Origin: Paratractidigestivibacter faecalis
GTDB taxonomy: Bacteria > Actinomycetota > Coriobacteriia > Coriobacteriales > Atopobiaceae
DNA length: 64,000 nt
Direction: 5' to 3'
NCBI RefSeq assembly: GCF_003416765.1
Contig: NZ_QSNG01000001.1
Span: 1,018,742 to 1,082,741 of the forward strand
Shown here: positions 24,388 to 32,596 of the stretch, in pieces
How positions within the stretch are numbered: position 1 is the stretch's first letter
Layout: every line of letters starts with the position of its first letter
Notes under the pieces: generated by a model
What the model saw: only the letters and a program-made list of their open reading frames with translations
Database searches by the model: none
Told to the model about the DNA's origin: nothing
Position numbers and translations under genes: made by a program

Positions 24388-25572
24388 CTACCTGATCAGC
24401 ATCGCATCGCCAAAGGAGAGGAACCGGTACCTCTCGTCAATGGCGGCCTTGTAGGCGCCCATGATCTGCTCGCGCGTGGCAAGCGCCGAGACGAGCATCA
24501 TGAGCGTGGAGCGCGGCACGTGGAAGTTGGTGATGAGAGCGTCCACCACGTGGAACGTGGAGCCCGGCATGAGGTAGAGGTTGGTCTTGGCGTCGCGGCG
24601 CTCCACGATGTCGCCCCGGCCGCAGACGGCCGCGGAGTCTGGGGCGTCCTCGAAGCGGCGCGCCGCGCAGGCGGGGGATGCCGCCGGGGCCTGCGGATCC
24701 CATGCGCTCTCGAGGGAGCGAACGGAGGTGGTGCCCACGGCGATGACCCTGTGGCCGGCCGCCTTGGTGGCGTGGACGGCGTCGACGACCTCCTGCGAGA
24801 CGTGGTAGCGCTCGGTGTGCATGACGTGCTGGGTGGGGTCGTCCTCGGTGACCAGGCGGAAGGTGTCGATGCCCACCTCGAGCTCCACGGTGGCCCAGCC
24901 GCAGCCGTGGTCGCGGATCTTCTGGATGAGCTCCGGCGTGAAGTGGAGGCCCGCCGTGGGGGCCGCGGCGGAGTGCTCCTCGGTCATGGCGTAGACGGTC
25001 TGGTACTTCTCGGGGTCGCCCTCGTACTGGGTGATGTAGGGCGGCAGGGGGACGTGACCGGCCTCGTGGATGGCCTCGTCGAGGGTGCGCGGGGTGCCGT
25101 CGGGCCTGTTGCCCTGCGGCTCGAAGCGTACGAGGCGGCCGCCCTTGCTGCCCTCCACGAAGTCCACGATGGTGCCCGTCAGCACGACGGGGGCAGACTC
25201 CGGGGCGTGCAGACCGCCGGCGCGGTACTCGATGACCGTGCCGGGCTGGCGCAGGCGCTTGCCGGGGTTGACGAGGCACTCCCAGACGCGGCCCAAGGCG
25301 TCGACGTCCTCGCGGCGCTTGAGCAGGAGCGTCTCGCACACGCCGCCGGTGCCGCGCTTCTTACCCACCAGGCGCGCGGGCATGACGCGGGTCTTGTTGG
25401 CAACGAGCAGGTCGCCGGGCTCGAGGTAGTCGAGGATGTCGAAGAAGTGGCGGTGCTCGACGGAGCCGTCCTCGCGGTTCAGAACGAGCAGGCGGCAGGA
25501 GTCGCGGGGCTCGGCCGGGGCCTGGGCAATGAGCTCGTCGGGCAGCGGGTAGTCAAAGTCTTCGGTGCGCAT
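24388..25572 (-). CDS. queA: S-adenosylmethionine:tRNA ribosyltransferase-isomerase
   Basis: QueA transfers the ribosyl group of SAM to preQ1-tRNA to make epoxyqueuosine. The 394-residue protein begins MRTEDFDYPLPDELIAQ, has HRHFFDILDYL, the signature EEHSAAAPTAGLHFT, and ends with NFHVPRSTLMMLVSA. A stretch near residues 295-325 (SAWDPQAPAASPACAARR) is longer and more Ala/Pro-rich than usual. The ATG at 25572 has GAAGG upstream; longer frames are not conserved. An IS3-type element sits about 140 bp upstream. Confidence 0.95.
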   Translation of the reverse strand: MRTEDFDYPLPDELIAQAPAEPRDSCRLLVLNREDGSVEHRHFFDILDYLEPGDLLVANKTRVMPARLVGKKRGTGGVCETLLLKRREDVDALGRVWECLVNPGKRLRQPGTVIEYRAGGLHAPESAPVVLTGTIVDFVEGSKGGRLVRFEPQGNRPDGTPRTLDEAIHEAGHVPLPPYITQYEGDPEKYQTVYAMTEEHSAAAPTAGLHFTPELIQKIRDHGCGWATVELEVGIDTFRLVTEDDPTQHVMHTERYHVSQEVVDAVHATKAAGHRVIAVGTTSVRSLESAWDPQAPAASPACAARRFEDAPDSAAVCGRGDIVERRDAKTNLYLMPGSTFHVVDALITNFHVPRSTLMMLVSALATREQIMGAYKAAIDERYRFLSFGDAMLIR

Positions 25573-25670
25573 GTGCGCGGTCCTTCCCTCATGGCGCCGC
25601 CGAGGGCGCGCGTTTTTCTCGCCTGACAGTGTAGCGCGGCCGCCATGGACGCGGCGAGAGGCACGCGCCC

Positions 25671-25710
25671 CGCAAATTGGGGACGTGTTCGTTTTTGCGC
25701 AAATTTGAAC
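25671..25710. repeat. Left half of a palindrome split by the insertion sequence
   Basis: The arm at 25671-25690 (CGCAAATTGGGGACGTGTTC) is the exact complement of the sequence re-formed across the insertion junction, GAAC plus ACGTCCCCAATTTGCG ending at 27168. Removing the element and one AAC copy restores a 20-bp perfect inverted repeat with a 16-nt loop. A related sequence is at 53947-53998. Confidence 0.75.
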
Positions 25711-27149
25711 GGGGGTGCGGACGAAAAGTTGGACGCCGACAGGCGTCCGGATTGGAGCCCGCAATGTACTCGAGCGACGAGAGGGACGCCATCCTGGGGC
25801 TCTGGCGCGAGTCCGGCCGGCCGGCCCACAGGTTCGCCAGGGAGTCGGGGCTCGCCTCCGCCGAGTCGATCAGGCGCTGGGCGTCCGGCGACCTGGGCGT
25901 CGGCTGGCACGCCCCCTATACTCTTGCCCAGAGGGCCGACGCCGCGCGCAGGGCGCTCGCCGGGGAGGACCCCGCCGAGGTCGCCGCGTCGATCGGCTGC
26001 CACCCGGAGACCGTGCGCGGCTGGGCCCGCGCCGCGGGGAGGGAGGGCGAGGTGTCGCTCGCGAACGGACGGGGCGCCCCGCGCGTGCCGCCGCCGGCCG
26101 ACCCCGGGGACCTGGAGGCCCTCAGGGCCGAGAACCGGGCCCTGAGGCTGGAGCTCGCCAGGGCCGAGGCGGTGTTGGACGTCCTAAAAGGAGGCGGCCC
26201 GGGGCGGGGCCCGGACTCGCTGACGGCGGCGGAGAGGGCGCTGGTCGCCGACGCCCTTAGGCCCGGGTTCGGCCTGGAGGACGCCCTGCGCGCGGCCGGC
26301 GTGGCGCGCAGCACCTACTACTACCACCGCGCCCGCAGGGGCGCCCCCGACCGCCTGGCCGCCCTGAGGGCGCGGGTGCGCGCCCTGTTCGAGGCCGGGG
26401 GCGGGGCCTGGGGCTACCGCACGATATGGGCGAGGCTGCGCCTGGACCCCGACGAGCCCCTGGCGGTCTCCGAGAAGGTCGTGAGGCGCGTCATGCGCGA
26501 GGAGGGGCTCGAGGTGCGCTACCTGAGGCGCCGCAGGCGCTGGAGCAGCTATGCCGGCGAGGTCTCCGAGGCCCCTCCCAACCTGCCGCTGCGCCCCGAC
26601 GGCACCCACGACTTCTCCGCCTCGCGCCCCAACGAGCTGTGGGTCACCGACGTCACCATGTTCACGATAGGGTCGGGGCGCTGCTGGCTGTCGCCGGTGG
26701 TCGACTGCTTCGACGGGGCGGTCGTGGCGTGGACCCTGTCGGAGTCCCCCGACGCCCGCATGGCCGACTCGATGCTGGAGGCGGCGGCCTCGACGCTCGC
26801 GGCCGGCGAGCGGCCCGTGGTCCACACCGACCGCGGCTGCCACTACAGGTGGCCGGGCTGGGCGGCGATATGCGAGCGCCACGGCCTGGTGCGCAGCATG
26901 TCGAGGAAGGGCCGCAGCCCCGACAACGCCGCGGCCGAGGGCTTCTTCGGCCGGCTCAAGCAGGAGTTCTACCACGGCAGGGACTGGTCCGGGGTGGGCT
27001 TCGAGGAGTTCCGGCGGCGCCTGGCGGGCTACCTCGCCTACTACAACTCGGGCAGGATCAAGCGGAGCCTGGGGTGGAGGAGCCCGGAGCAGTACCGCAG
27101 GGACCTGGGGTACTCTCTCCGTAGTGTCTAAGAAATTGTCCGCACCCCC
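25711..27149 (+). mobile_element. IS3-family insertion sequence, 1439 bp
   Basis: Terminal inverted repeats match at 18 of 24 positions, starting with identical GGGGGTGCGGAC (25711 inward and 27149 inward on the other strand). A 3-bp target duplication AAC flanks both ends (25708-25710 and 27150-27152), as expected for IS3 elements. It encodes one intact transposase with all catalytic residues and no frameshift, so it may still be active. It inserted into a dispersed palindrome between queA and queH. Confidence 0.88.
25764..27131 (+). CDS. IS3-family transposase (single ORF)
   Basis: The 455-residue protein starts with helix-turn-helix segments (RFARESGLASAESIRRWASG; EVAASIGCHPETVRGWA). A leucine-zipper-like stretch follows (LEALRAENRALRLELARAEA), then an HTH_21 region and an rve integrase core with the DDE residues in ELWVTDVTMF, VVHTDRGCHY and AAAEGFFGRLKQE. 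IS3 elements usually make the transposase by frameshifting between orfA and orfB; here both parts are in one frame. The ATG at 25764, with GGAG upstream, lies inside the element; the earlier in-frame ATG is outside the left inverted repeat. Confidence 0.92.
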   Translation: MYSSDERDAILGLWRESGRPAHRFARESGLASAESIRRWASGDLGVGWHAPYTLAQRADAARRALAGEDPAEVAASIGCHPETVRGWARAAGREGEVSLANGRGAPRVPPPADPGDLEALRAENRALRLELARAEAVLDVLKGGGPGRGPDSLTAAERALVADALRPGFGLEDALRAAGVARSTYYYHRARRGAPDRLAALRARVRALFEAGGGAWGYRTIWARLRLDPDEPLAVSEKVVRRVMREEGLEVRYLRRRRRWSSYAGEVSEAPPNLPLRPDGTHDFSASRPNELWVTDVTMFTIGSGRCWLSPVVDCFDGAVVAWTLSESPDARMADSMLEAAASTLAAGERPVVHTDRGCHYRWPGWAAICERHGLVRSMSRKGRSPDNAAAEGFFGRLKQEFYHGRDWSGVGFEEFRRRLAGYLAYYNSGRIKRSLGWRSPEQYRRDLGYSLRSV

Positions 27150-27168
27150 AACACGTCCCCAATTTGCG
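27150..27168. repeat. Right half of the palindrome split by the insertion sequence
   Basis: AACACGTCCCCAATTTGCG completes the inverted repeat whose left arm is at 25671-25690; AAC is the duplicated target. Apart from the composite repeat starting at 27301, I see no gene in the 392-nt stretch from here to the queH stop. Confidence 0.75.
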
Positions 27169-27300
27169 TGCGAGCCCGTAATGGGGCGCCCGGCCTGCGG
27201 TAGGAACGAGGTCGTAGGTGGTGAGAACGTTTCCACATTGTGTCCGGGATTAACTTGCAGGGCCTGCGGAGGCGTCGATGGGGCCTAAGGGCCCGCGGGC

Positions 27301-27554
27301 TGCGCAGAACTCCCCTTCGTGTGAGTCTGCGGGCAAAGGTTGCGCAGAAGTGGCCTTCGTGCGAGCCGGTTTTGAGGACGGCGACGGCAGGGCCAGCCGC
27401 TTTATGCAGACGGGCCTGCAGCCATCTGGGTTTTCGCGCTCAGAATATTCATTGCATTATTTAAGTCAGCCCGAACCGCGGAAAACAGGCTCGCACGAAG
27501 GTCACTTTTGCGCAGGGCCCGCCAGCATCCTCACACGAAGGTCACTTCCGCACC
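27301..27554. repeat. Composite repeat: two direct and two inverted 25-nt words
   Basis: Words of the form TGCGCAGAA-N3-CCTTCGTG-N-GAG begin at 27301 and 27341. Related inverted words (CTC-N-CACGAAGGTCACTT...) begin at 27490 and 27530. The spacing is 40, 149 and 40 nt. The last word overlaps the 3' end of queH and supplies its final codons and stop. The centre (27366-27489) has an A/T-rich patch and no gene. The layout parallels the 141-bp elements at 41.4 and 51.2 kb although the word differs. Confidence 0.75.
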
Positions 27555-28162
27555 TGGGCCGCCTGGCGAGCGGCCTGCCGCTCCGCTGCCTTCTGACGCT
27601 TGCGCTCGTCGCGGGCCGCGTGGCGCTCCATGCAGGCCTCGGCGGCGGAGAAGCGGCATCCGCAGTAGTTCTGCCTGTACATTCCGAGCTCGCGGGACTC
27701 GCGGGTTGCCTCGGGGTAGAAGGGCCTGAAGTCCTGCCAGACGGGCACGAGGCCATGGGCGCGGGCGATTGACCCAAGCAGCTCTCCACAGTCGTCAAAG
27801 AGCTGGTAGGGAGAGACGGCAAGGGTGGTGGACACATGGGAGAAGCCACGCTCGGCCGCAACCCGGCAGGCCTCGCCAAGGCGCAGCGCGTAGCAGGCCC
27901 GGCAGCGGGCGTGGCGGTCCATCCCGTGGGGCGCGACGGAGCGCTCCCAGGCGGCGCGGTCGTCGCCGGCAACGATGACGTCCACGTGCGCGACGTCGGC
28001 GGCCCAGGACCTAAGCGTGTCAAGCCTGCGCAGGTGCTCCGAGACGGGCTGGATGTTGGGGTTGGTCCATATGATGGTGGGCTCGAAGCCCTGCTCCCGG
28101 AGAAGCCTCACCGGCTCCAGTGAGCAGGGACCACAGCAGGCGTGCAGGGCAAGCGGCGTCAT
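27542..28162 (-). CDS. queH: Epoxyqueuosine reductase QueH
   Basis: QueH (DUF208) reduces epoxyqueuosine in tRNA to queuosine and replaces the cobalamin enzyme QueG in many bacteria. The 206-residue protein has the two cysteine pairs that hold its iron-sulfur cluster and metal: LHACCGPCS at residues 7-14 and NYCGCRFS near 170, plus RCRACYALRL. The last 35 residues are a basic Ala/Gln/Arg-rich tail. The ATG overlaps the stop of the upstream membrane protein gene (ATGA), indicating translational coupling. With tgt and queA nearby it completes the last steps of queuosine synthesis. Confidence 0.92.
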   Translation of the reverse strand: MTPLALHACCGPCSLEPVRLLREQGFEPTIIWTNPNIQPVSEHLRRLDTLRSWAADVAHVDVIVAGDDRAAWERSVAPHGMDRHARCRACYALRLGEACRVAAERGFSHVSTTLAVSPYQLFDDCGELLGSIARAHGLVPVWQDFRPFYPEATRESRELGMYRQNYCGCRFSAAEACMERHAARDERKRQKAAERQAARQAAQVRK

Positions 28163-28704
28163 TCGGCATCCTCCAGCATCTCTATGCCCCGGTCGGTGTC
28201 CCGCACGTGGGTGCATGCGGGCTCGCGGGCGATCTCGACCACCATCAGCACGTCTCCCGCGCACGACGCCAGGTGAAGTCCCCCGAGGACCATGCCCATC
28301 AGCGGCCGGCCGGCAAGACAGGCGAGAAGGGCGATCGCGGTCGTGACCAGCACGGCGGGGGCCAGTAGCACCGCGACCATGCGCCCGCGCGGCAGCACCG
28401 CTCCGTTGGCGCAGGCGTAGAGAAAGCCTCCCACGGCGCCAAAGGTCACGCGGCAGCCGGGAGAGAGCAGCTTGAAGGCGGCGGCGTGGACCAGCTCGTG
28501 AACGGGCAGCGTGGCCACATAGGACGCCACAAGCGCAAGCCACCACCAGAGGCCGCCGGGCTCCGCCCCGCCCGAGGCCAGGGCAAGGGCCAGCACCGCG
28601 ACGGCGCAAGCAGCGAGCAGCGCCAGGCTCAGGCGGGCGACCTTCCGCTGCACGGAGGCGTCCCCCAGCACGTCTATGTCGGCGACGATTCTCATACCCA
28701 GCAT
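28159..28704 (-). CDS. DUF3267-type membrane protein with HExxH motif
   Basis: The protein is about 181 residues with four hydrophobic segments and the motif PVHELVHAAAFKLL in the second, an HExxH of the kind seen in DUF3267 and integral-membrane metalloproteases. The substrate is unknown. Its stop overlaps the queH start by 4 nt, so it is the first gene of a two-gene unit. Start choice is uncertain: ATG at 28704 (weak GGGG upstream) or 28695; the longer frame from 28743 would run into the metG promoter region. Confidence 0.7.
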   Translation of the reverse strand: MLGMRIVADIDVLGDASVQRKVARLSLALLAACAVAVLALALASGGAEPGGLWWWLALVASYVATLPVHELVHAAAFKLLSPGCRVTFGAVGGFLYACANGAVLPRGRMVAVLLAPAVLVTTAIALLACLAGRPLMGMVLGGLHLASCAGDVLMVVEIAREPACTHVRDTDRGIEMLEDAE

Positions 28705-28764
28705 GCTACCCCACTGTGTGATAATTGGCAGGTTTAGCGTCAACCAGCTGGCTTAGGAGATTTC

Positions 28765-30795
28765 ATGCCTGACTCACGCCCGAGCTTCCCGGCGCGCGCC
28801 GTCATCACCGGCGGCATGCCGTACGGAAACAAGAACCTGCACTTCGGCCACATCGGCGGCGTCTTCGTGCCCGCCGACTTCTTTGCCCGTTTCCTGCGCG
28901 ACCGCATCGGCCGCGAGAACGTCATCTTCGTTTCGGGCACGGACTGCTACGGCTCCCCTATCATGGAGGGCTACCGCAAGAAGGTCGAGGAGGAGGGCTA
29001 CGAGGGCACTATCACCGACTACGTGCGGTCCAACCACGACGCGCAGAAGGCGGCGCTCGACTCTTACGAGATCAGCCTCGACCTCTTCGAGGGCTCCGGG
29101 CTGGAGCCTGCGCGCACCCACCACCACAGGCTCACCGCCGAGGTCCTCGAGCGCCTACACGAGCGCGGCTACCTCGTCAAGCGCTCCACGCGCCAGTTCT
29201 ACGACGTGAAGGCCGGCACCTTCCTCAACGGGCGCCAGGTCAAGGGCCGCTGCCCCGTCCGCGGCTGCAAGTCCGAGAAGGCCTACGCCGACGAGTGCGA
29301 CCTCGGCCACCAGTTTGACCCCGAGGAGCTCATCGCTCCCGTGTCTCAGCTCACCGGCACCACGCCCGAGCTGCGCCCCGTTGACAACTGGTACTTCGAC
29401 CTGCCGACCTTCCGCCCCGAGCTCGAGGCCCTCATGGACGAGTGGGACGCAGACCCGCAGGTCCGCGCCATCGTGACCAAGACGGTGCGCGAGTCCCTGG
29501 TTGACCCGGTGATCTACATCCAGAACAAGTTCCGCGAGGGCTTCGACGCCTGCGAGGAGAAGCTCCCCGTCCACACCGTCACCGAGCCCGAGGGCAACCA
29601 GCAGTCCTTCTCGGTCACCTTCGCAGACTGGGAGGCCCGCGACGAGGCCCGCGAGGTGCTCGAGGGCGCCGGCGTGCGCTTCCGCACCGGCAAGTGCCTG
29701 CTGCCGTTCCGCATCACCGGCAACATCGACTGGGGCGTGCCCGCACCCGACATGGACGGCACCTCCGGCCTCACGGTCTGGTGCTGGCCCGAGAGCCTCT
29801 GGGCGCCCATCAGCTTCACCCAGACCGCCCTTGACCTGGACGCCCAGGCGAGCGGCACGCGCTTCTCCACTGACGACTGGCGCGACTGGTGGTGCAGCGA
29901 GGACGCCCGCGTCTACCAGTTCATCGGTCAGGACAACATCTACTTCTACTGCGTGGCGCAGCCGGCCCTGTGGGACGCGCTGGACTGGGGCCTCGTGCAG
30001 GACACGCCCATCGCCAACTACCACATCCTGTTCATGAACAAGAAGGCGTCCAGCTCCGGCGCCATCAAGCCGCCCATGGCCGCCGAGCTCCTGGACGCCT
30101 ACACGCCCGAGCAGCTGCGCGCCCACTGGCTCTCCCTGGGCCTGGACCAGAAGGCAGTCTCGTTCAACCCCAAGCCGTTTGACACGTCCGTCTCGCACAA
30201 GGACAAGAAGACCGGCGAGGAGGTGCTGGTCAAGGACGACCCGCGCATCGTGGACCCGGCGCTCAAGGAGTCCGCGTTCCTGACCAACATCTTCAACCGC
30301 CTGGCGCGCAGCTGCTTCTACGGCGCGGCCAACGTCTGCGACGCGCACTTGCCGCAGGTGGCCCCGCACGCCGAGGTCGTAGAGGCGTGCCGCAGGGCCA
30401 CGCTGGAGTTCGAGCGCCTGGCGCACGGCTTTGACGCCCACGGCGCCCTGGCCGTGGCCGAGGAGCTCTGCCGCCAGGAGAACAAGCGCTGGGACGACGC
30501 CTCCAAGGCCGCAAAGGGAGACGACGCCGCCTACGAGCAGGCCCTGGCCGACGCCTTCTGCGCCCTGCGCACCGTCACGCTGCTCATGCACCCCGCCGTG
30601 CCCTGCGGCTGCGAGAAGATCTGCGAGCACATGGGCTTTGGTGCCGAGGAGTTCTTCAGCTGGGAGCACGCCTTCGACGGCCCCGTCGAGCTGGCCGCGA
30701 CGCTCGGCCAGACGCCGGTAGAGCACGCCATCGTGCCGCTGCCGCCGCGCTTTGACTTCTTCGAGAAGCACCCTTCGCAGGTCAAGAAGAAGTAG
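28765..30795 (+). CDS. metG: Methionyl-tRNA synthetase (divergent)
   Basis: This 676-residue class I synthetase has the HIGH-type motif HFGHIGG at residues 26-32, FVSGTDCYGSP, a zinc-knuckle-like region (CPVRGC, then DECDLGH) and the MetRS core GNIDWGVPAPD and YQFIGQDNIYFYC. The KMSKS position reads FMNKKASSSGAIKPP, so the second Lys is absent. An anticodon-binding helical domain follows. It charges tRNA-Met. The ATG has TTAGGAG upstream and a GATAAT-like -10 near 28715. No second MetRS is in the window, so whether this is the sole enzyme is unknown. Confidence 0.87.
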   Translation: MPDSRPSFPARAVITGGMPYGNKNLHFGHIGGVFVPADFFARFLRDRIGRENVIFVSGTDCYGSPIMEGYRKKVEEEGYEGTITDYVRSNHDAQKAALDSYEISLDLFEGSGLEPARTHHHRLTAEVLERLHERGYLVKRSTRQFYDVKAGTFLNGRQVKGRCPVRGCKSEKAYADECDLGHQFDPEELIAPVSQLTGTTPELRPVDNWYFDLPTFRPELEALMDEWDADPQVRAIVTKTVRESLVDPVIYIQNKFREGFDACEEKLPVHTVTEPEGNQQSFSVTFADWEARDEAREVLEGAGVRFRTGKCLLPFRITGNIDWGVPAPDMDGTSGLTVWCWPESLWAPISFTQTALDLDAQASGTRFSTDDWRDWWCSEDARVYQFIGQDNIYFYCVAQPALWDALDWGLVQDTPIANYHILFMNKKASSSGAIKPPMAAELLDAYTPEQLRAHWLSLGLDQKAVSFNPKPFDTSVSHKDKKTGEEVLVKDDPRIVDPALKESAFLTNIFNRLARSCFYGAANVCDAHLPQVAPHAEVVEACRRATLEFERLAHGFDAHGALAVAEELCRQENKRWDDASKAAKGDDAAYEQALADAFCALRTVTLLMHPAVPCGCEKICEHMGFGAEEFFSWEHAFDGPVELAATLGQTPVEHAIVPLPPRFDFFEKHPSQVKKK

Positions 30796-30814
30796 GGCCG
30801 CCTCCCCAGACGGG

Positions 30815-31060
30815 CAGAATCGCGATTTGGGTTCGAGGTGCCGGGGCGCTCGCAAGGGCGTCCCGGCATTTTTGCTGGCCAGAGCCTAGGGACGTACAAG
30901 GCAAGCCGAGAAGTGCGCGGGGCCCGAACCCAATTCGCATCCCCAATTGGGTTCGCAGGAGCGCGAACTTCTCGCCATGCCGGGACGAGGCGATTGTGTT
31001 ACCTGCGGTTTCTCCGGCGGGCCCGGAGCGGTATCGTAAACCGCGAACCCAAAACGCAAC
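30815..31060. repeat. Intergenic palindrome cluster with TTGGGTTCG words
   Basis: The 303-nt gap after metG holds no gene. Its centre, 30900-30981, is a long imperfect inverted repeat. GGCAAGCCGAGAAG pairs loosely with CTTCTCGCCATGCC, and the inner CGAACCCAATT / AATTGGGTTCG arms are perfect with a 9-nt loop. Further copies of the word occur at about 30824 (TTTGGGTTCG) and inverted near 31044 (CGAACCCAAA). Confidence 0.65.
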
Positions 31061-31098
31061 GCGGGCCCCGAGGCCCGTCGCAAAGGACAGGAACCGCC

Positions 31099-32583
31099 AT
31101 GACCGTCACCCCGCCGCCCGTCCACGTGCCGCGCCCCTACGAGCGCCCACACGCGAACCTCGCCTGCCGCGTCGACGTCCCCTGCGAGGACGGCGCCGTC
31201 CTGGCGGCCTTTGTCTACGCGCCGCACGGCGTGCGCGACCAGCCGGGCACGCCCTTTGGCATTGACCCGCACGTGCCGCCCGTGCTGATGCTGCACGGCA
31301 ACGGCGAGGAGCACGGCATCTTCGGGCCGACCATCGACGCCGTCACCGCCACGGGGCGCTCCGTGGTGGCCATCGACTCCCGGGCCCAGGGCGAGTCCAC
31401 CCGCGGCCACGCGCCCCTCTCCTACGAGCTCATGGCCGCCGACGCGCGGGAGGTCATGATGCGCCTCGGCGTCTGGCAGTGCCACGTGCTGGGATTCTCC
31501 GACGGTGCCATCCTGGGGCTTCTCCTTGCGCGCGACTGGGCCCCGCACGTGCTCACGCTCACGAGCGCCGGCGCAAACCTCACGCCGCAGGGGCTCTCGG
31601 AGGAGGACCAACGCTGGATGGAGGAGGCCGCCGCGGCAAACGCCGCATGGGCGGCCCACGGCCACGAGGGCGCCTTCGACGCGGACGGAAACGCCGTGCC
31701 CTCCCCCGCCGAGGCCGGACGCATCGCCGAGCTCCTGCAGCTCATGGTTGACCAGCCGCAGATCGAGGCGGCTTCGCTGGCGAGAATATCGTGTCCGGTC
31801 ACCGTCATGGCCGGCGAGTTCGACTGCATCCTTCCCGAGGAGACCGAGCGCATCGCCGCCGCCATCCCAGGCGCCAGGACCTACGTGGTGCCTGGCTGCG
31901 GTCACACCCTGCCCAAGGAGGCGCCCGACGAGGTGAGCCGCCAGCTCCTGGCCACCATCGGGATGGGCGACATCCGGCACGCGGCCCGGTACGCGGAGCC
32001 GCCCGAGGACGTCGTCGTCTGCCCCGTGGGCAGCGAGTGTGCCGACGCCCTCGACCGCATGTACGTTCAAGTGACCGACCAGCCCGGAACGAGTGGCTGG
32101 TCAGAGGGCATATGGCCGCCCGCGGGCCTTGCGCGCGAGCTCCTGACCGCAGGAAAGGGCCTGGCCGCCTTTGACGTCTCAGACGTCGAGAAGGGCGTTT
32201 TTCGCCCTGACGCCCTGCCCCTGGGGGCGGTCTTCGTGGACCACGACGCCGACATGGGCGACGGCTGGCTGCCCGGGCATGGCCGCGGCACGGGCGGGGC
32301 GGACTGGGAGCCCCTGCCCGAGCGCGAGGTTGCCTGCTACCACCTGTTTGCCGTGGACCCCGCGGCACGCGGCCGGCACGTCACGAGCGCGCTCCTTGCG
32401 GCGGCCGCCGACCGCGCGCGCGAGCTGGGCGCCCGCGTCGTCCGCATCAACACGAGCCCGGCCAACGTGGAGGCAAACGGCCTCTACGCCCGCGAGGGCT
32501 TCACCCAGCACCGCCCCATCTGGATGCCCTACCCCGGCCTTGACCTCCCCGGCTGGACCAACCTCTGGGAGAAGGACCTGTAA
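31099..32583 (+). CDS. Alpha/beta hydrolase fused to a GNAT acetyltransferase
   Basis: This 494-residue two-domain protein starts with a hydrolase (residues 1 to about 290): the oxyanion motif LMLHGNGEEHG, nucleophile elbow GFSDGA, acid region AGEFDCILPEE and catalytic His in VPGCGHTLPKE. The second half is a GNAT domain with the acetyl-CoA motif VDPAARGRHVTSALL and the NVEANGLYAREGF end signature. Each fold is common; the fusion suggests linked hydrolysis and acylation of a small molecule, but the substrate is unknown. The ATG at 31099 has AAAGGACAGGA. It is monocistronic and convergent with the phosphate operon. Confidence 0.85.
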   Translation: MTVTPPPVHVPRPYERPHANLACRVDVPCEDGAVLAAFVYAPHGVRDQPGTPFGIDPHVPPVLMLHGNGEEHGIFGPTIDAVTATGRSVVAIDSRAQGESTRGHAPLSYELMAADAREVMMRLGVWQCHVLGFSDGAILGLLLARDWAPHVLTLTSAGANLTPQGLSEEDQRWMEEAAAANAAWAAHGHEGAFDADGNAVPSPAEAGRIAELLQLMVDQPQIEAASLARISCPVTVMAGEFDCILPEETERIAAAIPGARTYVVPGCGHTLPKEAPDEVSRQLLATIGMGDIRHAARYAEPPEDVVVCPVGSECADALDRMYVQVTDQPGTSGWSEGIWPPAGLARELLTAGKGLAAFDVSDVEKGVFRPDALPLGAVFVDHDADMGDGWLPGHGRGTGGADWEPLPEREVACYHLFAVDPAARGRHVTSALLAAAADRARELGARVVRINTSPANVEANGLYAREGFTQHRPIWMPYPGLDLPGWTNLWEKDL

Positions 32584-32596
32584 ACGGGACCCACTG

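Noticed and set aside
27301-27554. CRISPR array
   Set aside because: There are only four words, in both orientations and diverged, with no series of equal repeats and unique spacers and no cas genes nearby.
25711-28162. Genomic island around the insertion sequence
   Set aside because: Only a single IS with its own target duplication is seen; flanking queA and queH are core genes with normal composition.
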